A program made the position numbers and the translations under genes. The notes beneath the pieces are model-generated. The model was not told where the DNA came from. It saw only the letters and a program-made list of their open reading frames with translations, and ran no database searches. This document shows positions 63,701-64,000 of a DNA stretch of 64,000 nucleotides, piece after piece. Every line of letters starts with the position of its first letter. Within the stretch, counting starts at the first letter, position 1. Source of the stretch: Pholis gunnellus (lineage: Eukaryota > Chordata > Actinopteri > Perciformes > Pholidae); assembly GCA_910591455.2 (NCBI GenBank), contig OU342826.1:9425079-9489078 (forward strand). Reading direction: 5' to 3'.

Positions 63701-64000
63701 TTCGGAAAAAAGGATTTTCTCTCCGTGACGGGTGTTGTAGAAGAGCATGCTCTCACTCCGGCGGGTGAGGACATCTTTATGCTTTTGTTTGACTTTGTTA
63801 TACTCTGCAGAAGAAGATAAGATTCATGCGATTTGTCCTTTATGACAACAGATCTAATAATGCTTCATGAAAGCCACAGAATGCACTGTATATATGAACA
63901 AAGCAATGCTACAACAAGTGTTTAACTCGTGGCATTATTGTCATCTTAAATGTACCAATGAATTGCATACCTACGGACTGAGGCTGATCTGTGTTGCCTT
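60788..64000 (-). CDS. NLR family protein (NACHT + LRR), 5' end beyond the window
   Basis: Exons seen: 63971-64000 (partial; donor GTATGC), 62082-63804, 61832-61915, 61659-61742, 61203-61280 and 60788-61112 (stop). All are GT-AG with matching phases, giving about 764 residues. Counting from the Met at 63748, the long exon shows a FISNA-like lead (about 10-60), Walker A GVAGIGKT (79-86), Walker B LLIILDGFDEF (150-160), sensor TSRP (202-205) and the helical motif FAHLTVQEFFAAVYC typical of fish NLRs. An LRR follows at its end (AELDLTGTGVSCEALRDIQ). The two 84-nt exons each encode one LRR (HLGLGWSDIGDDELL, for example) and the 78-nt exon encodes a shorter unit. The last exon encodes about 108 residues that are not LRR and not B30.2, rich in Trp/Gly then Lys/Cys. 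NLRs are cytosolic sensors that oligomerise via NACHT and signal through an N-terminal domain, which is not in view. Exact orthology is unknown; NLRC3-like or NLRP-like fish receptors are candidates. No break is seen. Confidence 0.9.

Noticed and set aside
62652..63820. Several plus- and minus-strand frames overlapping the NACHT exon
   Set aside because: Shadows of the long NLR coding exon in other frames.
1..64000. CRISPR array, prophage, insertion sequence or bacterial operon
   Set aside because: No spaced direct repeats of the right size, no phage or transposase genes, and clear vertebrate intron-exon genes.

Overview
The window is vertebrate nuclear DNA, almost certainly from a ray-finned (teleost) fish. 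It holds spliced genes with GT-AG introns, one intron-like block of about 48 kb, many long simple repeats, and interspersed repeats of types I know from teleost genomes. The protein matches are to animal families: transmembrane collagen XXV, LARP7, a MAP6/SAXO microtubule protein and an NLR receptor. There is no bacterial, plasmid or phage character, no operon and no CRISPR array.

Layout, left to right. Positions 1-48430 have no exon I can recognise. They are best read as intron 2, or further introns, of col25a1, which runs on the minus strand with coding exons 1 and 2 at 48672-48968 and 48431-48500. This block carries microsatellites, long G runs, a 13-bp minisatellite, fragments of teleost interspersed repeats and one pair of palindromic, non-autonomous transposon-like copies near 41 kb. 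A CpG-rich promoter region lies upstream of col25a1 exon 1. An AT-rich intergenic stretch with a (TG)44 array follows.

From 52699 to 54734, plus strand, I assembled a five-exon gene for a 424-residue protein of the MAP6/SAXO type. Every junction is in phase. It converges on larp7 (minus strand, CDS 55469-59869, 12 coding exons, 560 residues), which I reconstructed completely: La motif, RRM1, charged linker and C-terminal xRRM. A well-formed tRNA-Ile(AAT) gene is at 60597-60670 (+). The right end (60788-64000, minus strand) is the NACHT-LRR part of an NLR gene whose 5' end lies beyond the window.

The genes do not form one pathway. LARP7 stabilises 7SK RNA and controls P-TEFb. Collagen XXV is a membrane collagen of neurons and developing muscle. 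The MAP6/SAXO protein should bind microtubules or axonemes. The NLR is a putative innate immune sensor. The least expected items are the MAP6/SAXO gene between col25a1 and larp7, and the roughly 108-residue non-LRR tail of the NLR.
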